From NCBI GenBank assembly GCA_012799155.1, contig JAAZLV010000166.1, positions 1 through 6,895 of the forward strand: a DNA stretch of 6,895 nt, read 5' to 3'. The DNA is from Bacteroidales bacterium (GTDB taxonomy: Bacteria; Bacteroidota; Bacteroidia; Bacteroidales; Dysgonomonadaceae). The notes below the pieces were generated by a model. That model was not told the DNA's origin, did not search any database, and saw only the letters and a program-made list of their open reading frames with translations. Shown here one piece after another: positions 6,629 through 6,895 of the stretch. Each line of letters starts with the position of its first letter. Positions within the stretch are counted from its first letter, which is position 1. The translations under genes and the position numbers were made by a program.

Positions 6629-6895
6629 TCATGGCACAAACTCTCCCGTAACCAAAAGCTTATCTCCCGAAAGATCAACCTTGAACAGGCGTGGTACGCG
6701 ATGGTATCTGCCATTTACATCCTTATGACTATGTAGCGCCATGAGCGTTTCACCTCCGAAGGTCCGAAAGAGCATGCCATGGCCGAAGTTGGGAGGTGTC
6801 ACCGGTTCGTCTTCCTGAATCCAGGGTCCATCGAGTGTCCCGCTTTCCGAATAAGCCACACCATCCCTCCTGTTCCGGTCATAAAGTAACTATTC
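6629..6895 (-). CDS. C-terminal end of a GH43-like glycoside hydrolase; 5' part outside window, frame probably broken
   Basis: The frame that ends with TGA at 6631-6629 encodes VAYSESGTLDGPWIQEDEP and then GHGMLFRTF, LMALHSH and RVPRLFKVDLSGD. This pattern matches the last blades of GH43 five-bladed beta-propellers, where the His of the G-H-G-M motif often coordinates a metal ion at the propeller centre. GH43 enzymes cleave arabinose- or xylose-containing plant polysaccharides; only the end is visible, so the substrate is unknown. The piece is too short to be an enzyme. Upstream the frame meets TAG at 6892-6890, while the neighbouring frame reads NSYFMTGTGG (6894-6865), a plausible propeller strand. 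One extra G in the G-run at 6865-6867 would join the two as MTGTGGDGVAYSES. So this is either a real frameshift (pseudogene) or a sequence error near the edge. The GTG at 6859 could be called a start but is probably internal. abgT begins 78 bp downstream. Confidence 0.75.

Overview
The window looks like chromosomal DNA from a Bacteroidota bacterium, most likely of the order Bacteroidales. This rests on four things. One gene belongs to DUF5686, an outer-membrane family I associate with this phylum. Two leaders carry a TATCTTTG element that fits the Bacteroidota -7 consensus (TAnnTTTG). The start codons lack a Shine-Dalgarno sequence and follow A/T-rich leaders. The proteins also have a Bacteroidales flavour. 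I cannot fix the genus. Both ends of the window lie inside genes.

All five genes are on the minus strand, so transcription runs from high to low coordinates. In that order they are: (1) the C-terminal end of a probable GH43 glycoside hydrolase (6629-6895), whose frame breaks near the window edge; (2) a complete AbgT-family transporter (5024-6550); (3) a complete ABC-F translation factor, EttA (3105-4784); (4) a short outer-membrane protein with a carboxypeptidase-like regulatory domain and a DUF5686-type C-terminal barrel (1421-3010); (5) the first 462 residues of a YccS-like FUSC-family inner-membrane protein (1-1388), which runs off the left edge.

The spacing suggests at least two further transcription starts after the GH43/abgT part. 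ettA has a 239-bp upstream gap and the DUF5686 gene a 94-bp gap, each with a TATCTTTGTG element. The DUF5686 and FUSC genes are only 32 bp apart with nothing between them, so they are probably one transcript, which pairs an outer-membrane protein with an inner-membrane protein. The other neighbours (sugar hydrolase, small-molecule transporter, ribosome-bound ATPase) share no obvious pathway.

I see no RNA gene, CRISPR array, insertion sequence, phage gene or defence cassette, and I do not think the window holds an undescribed multi-gene system. The points most worth a second look are the GH43 frame break, which one G in a G-run would repair; the DUF5686 protein, which seems to lack the family's middle region; and the small leader features of ettA and the DUF5686 gene. 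No stretch longer than 300 bases is without a gene.
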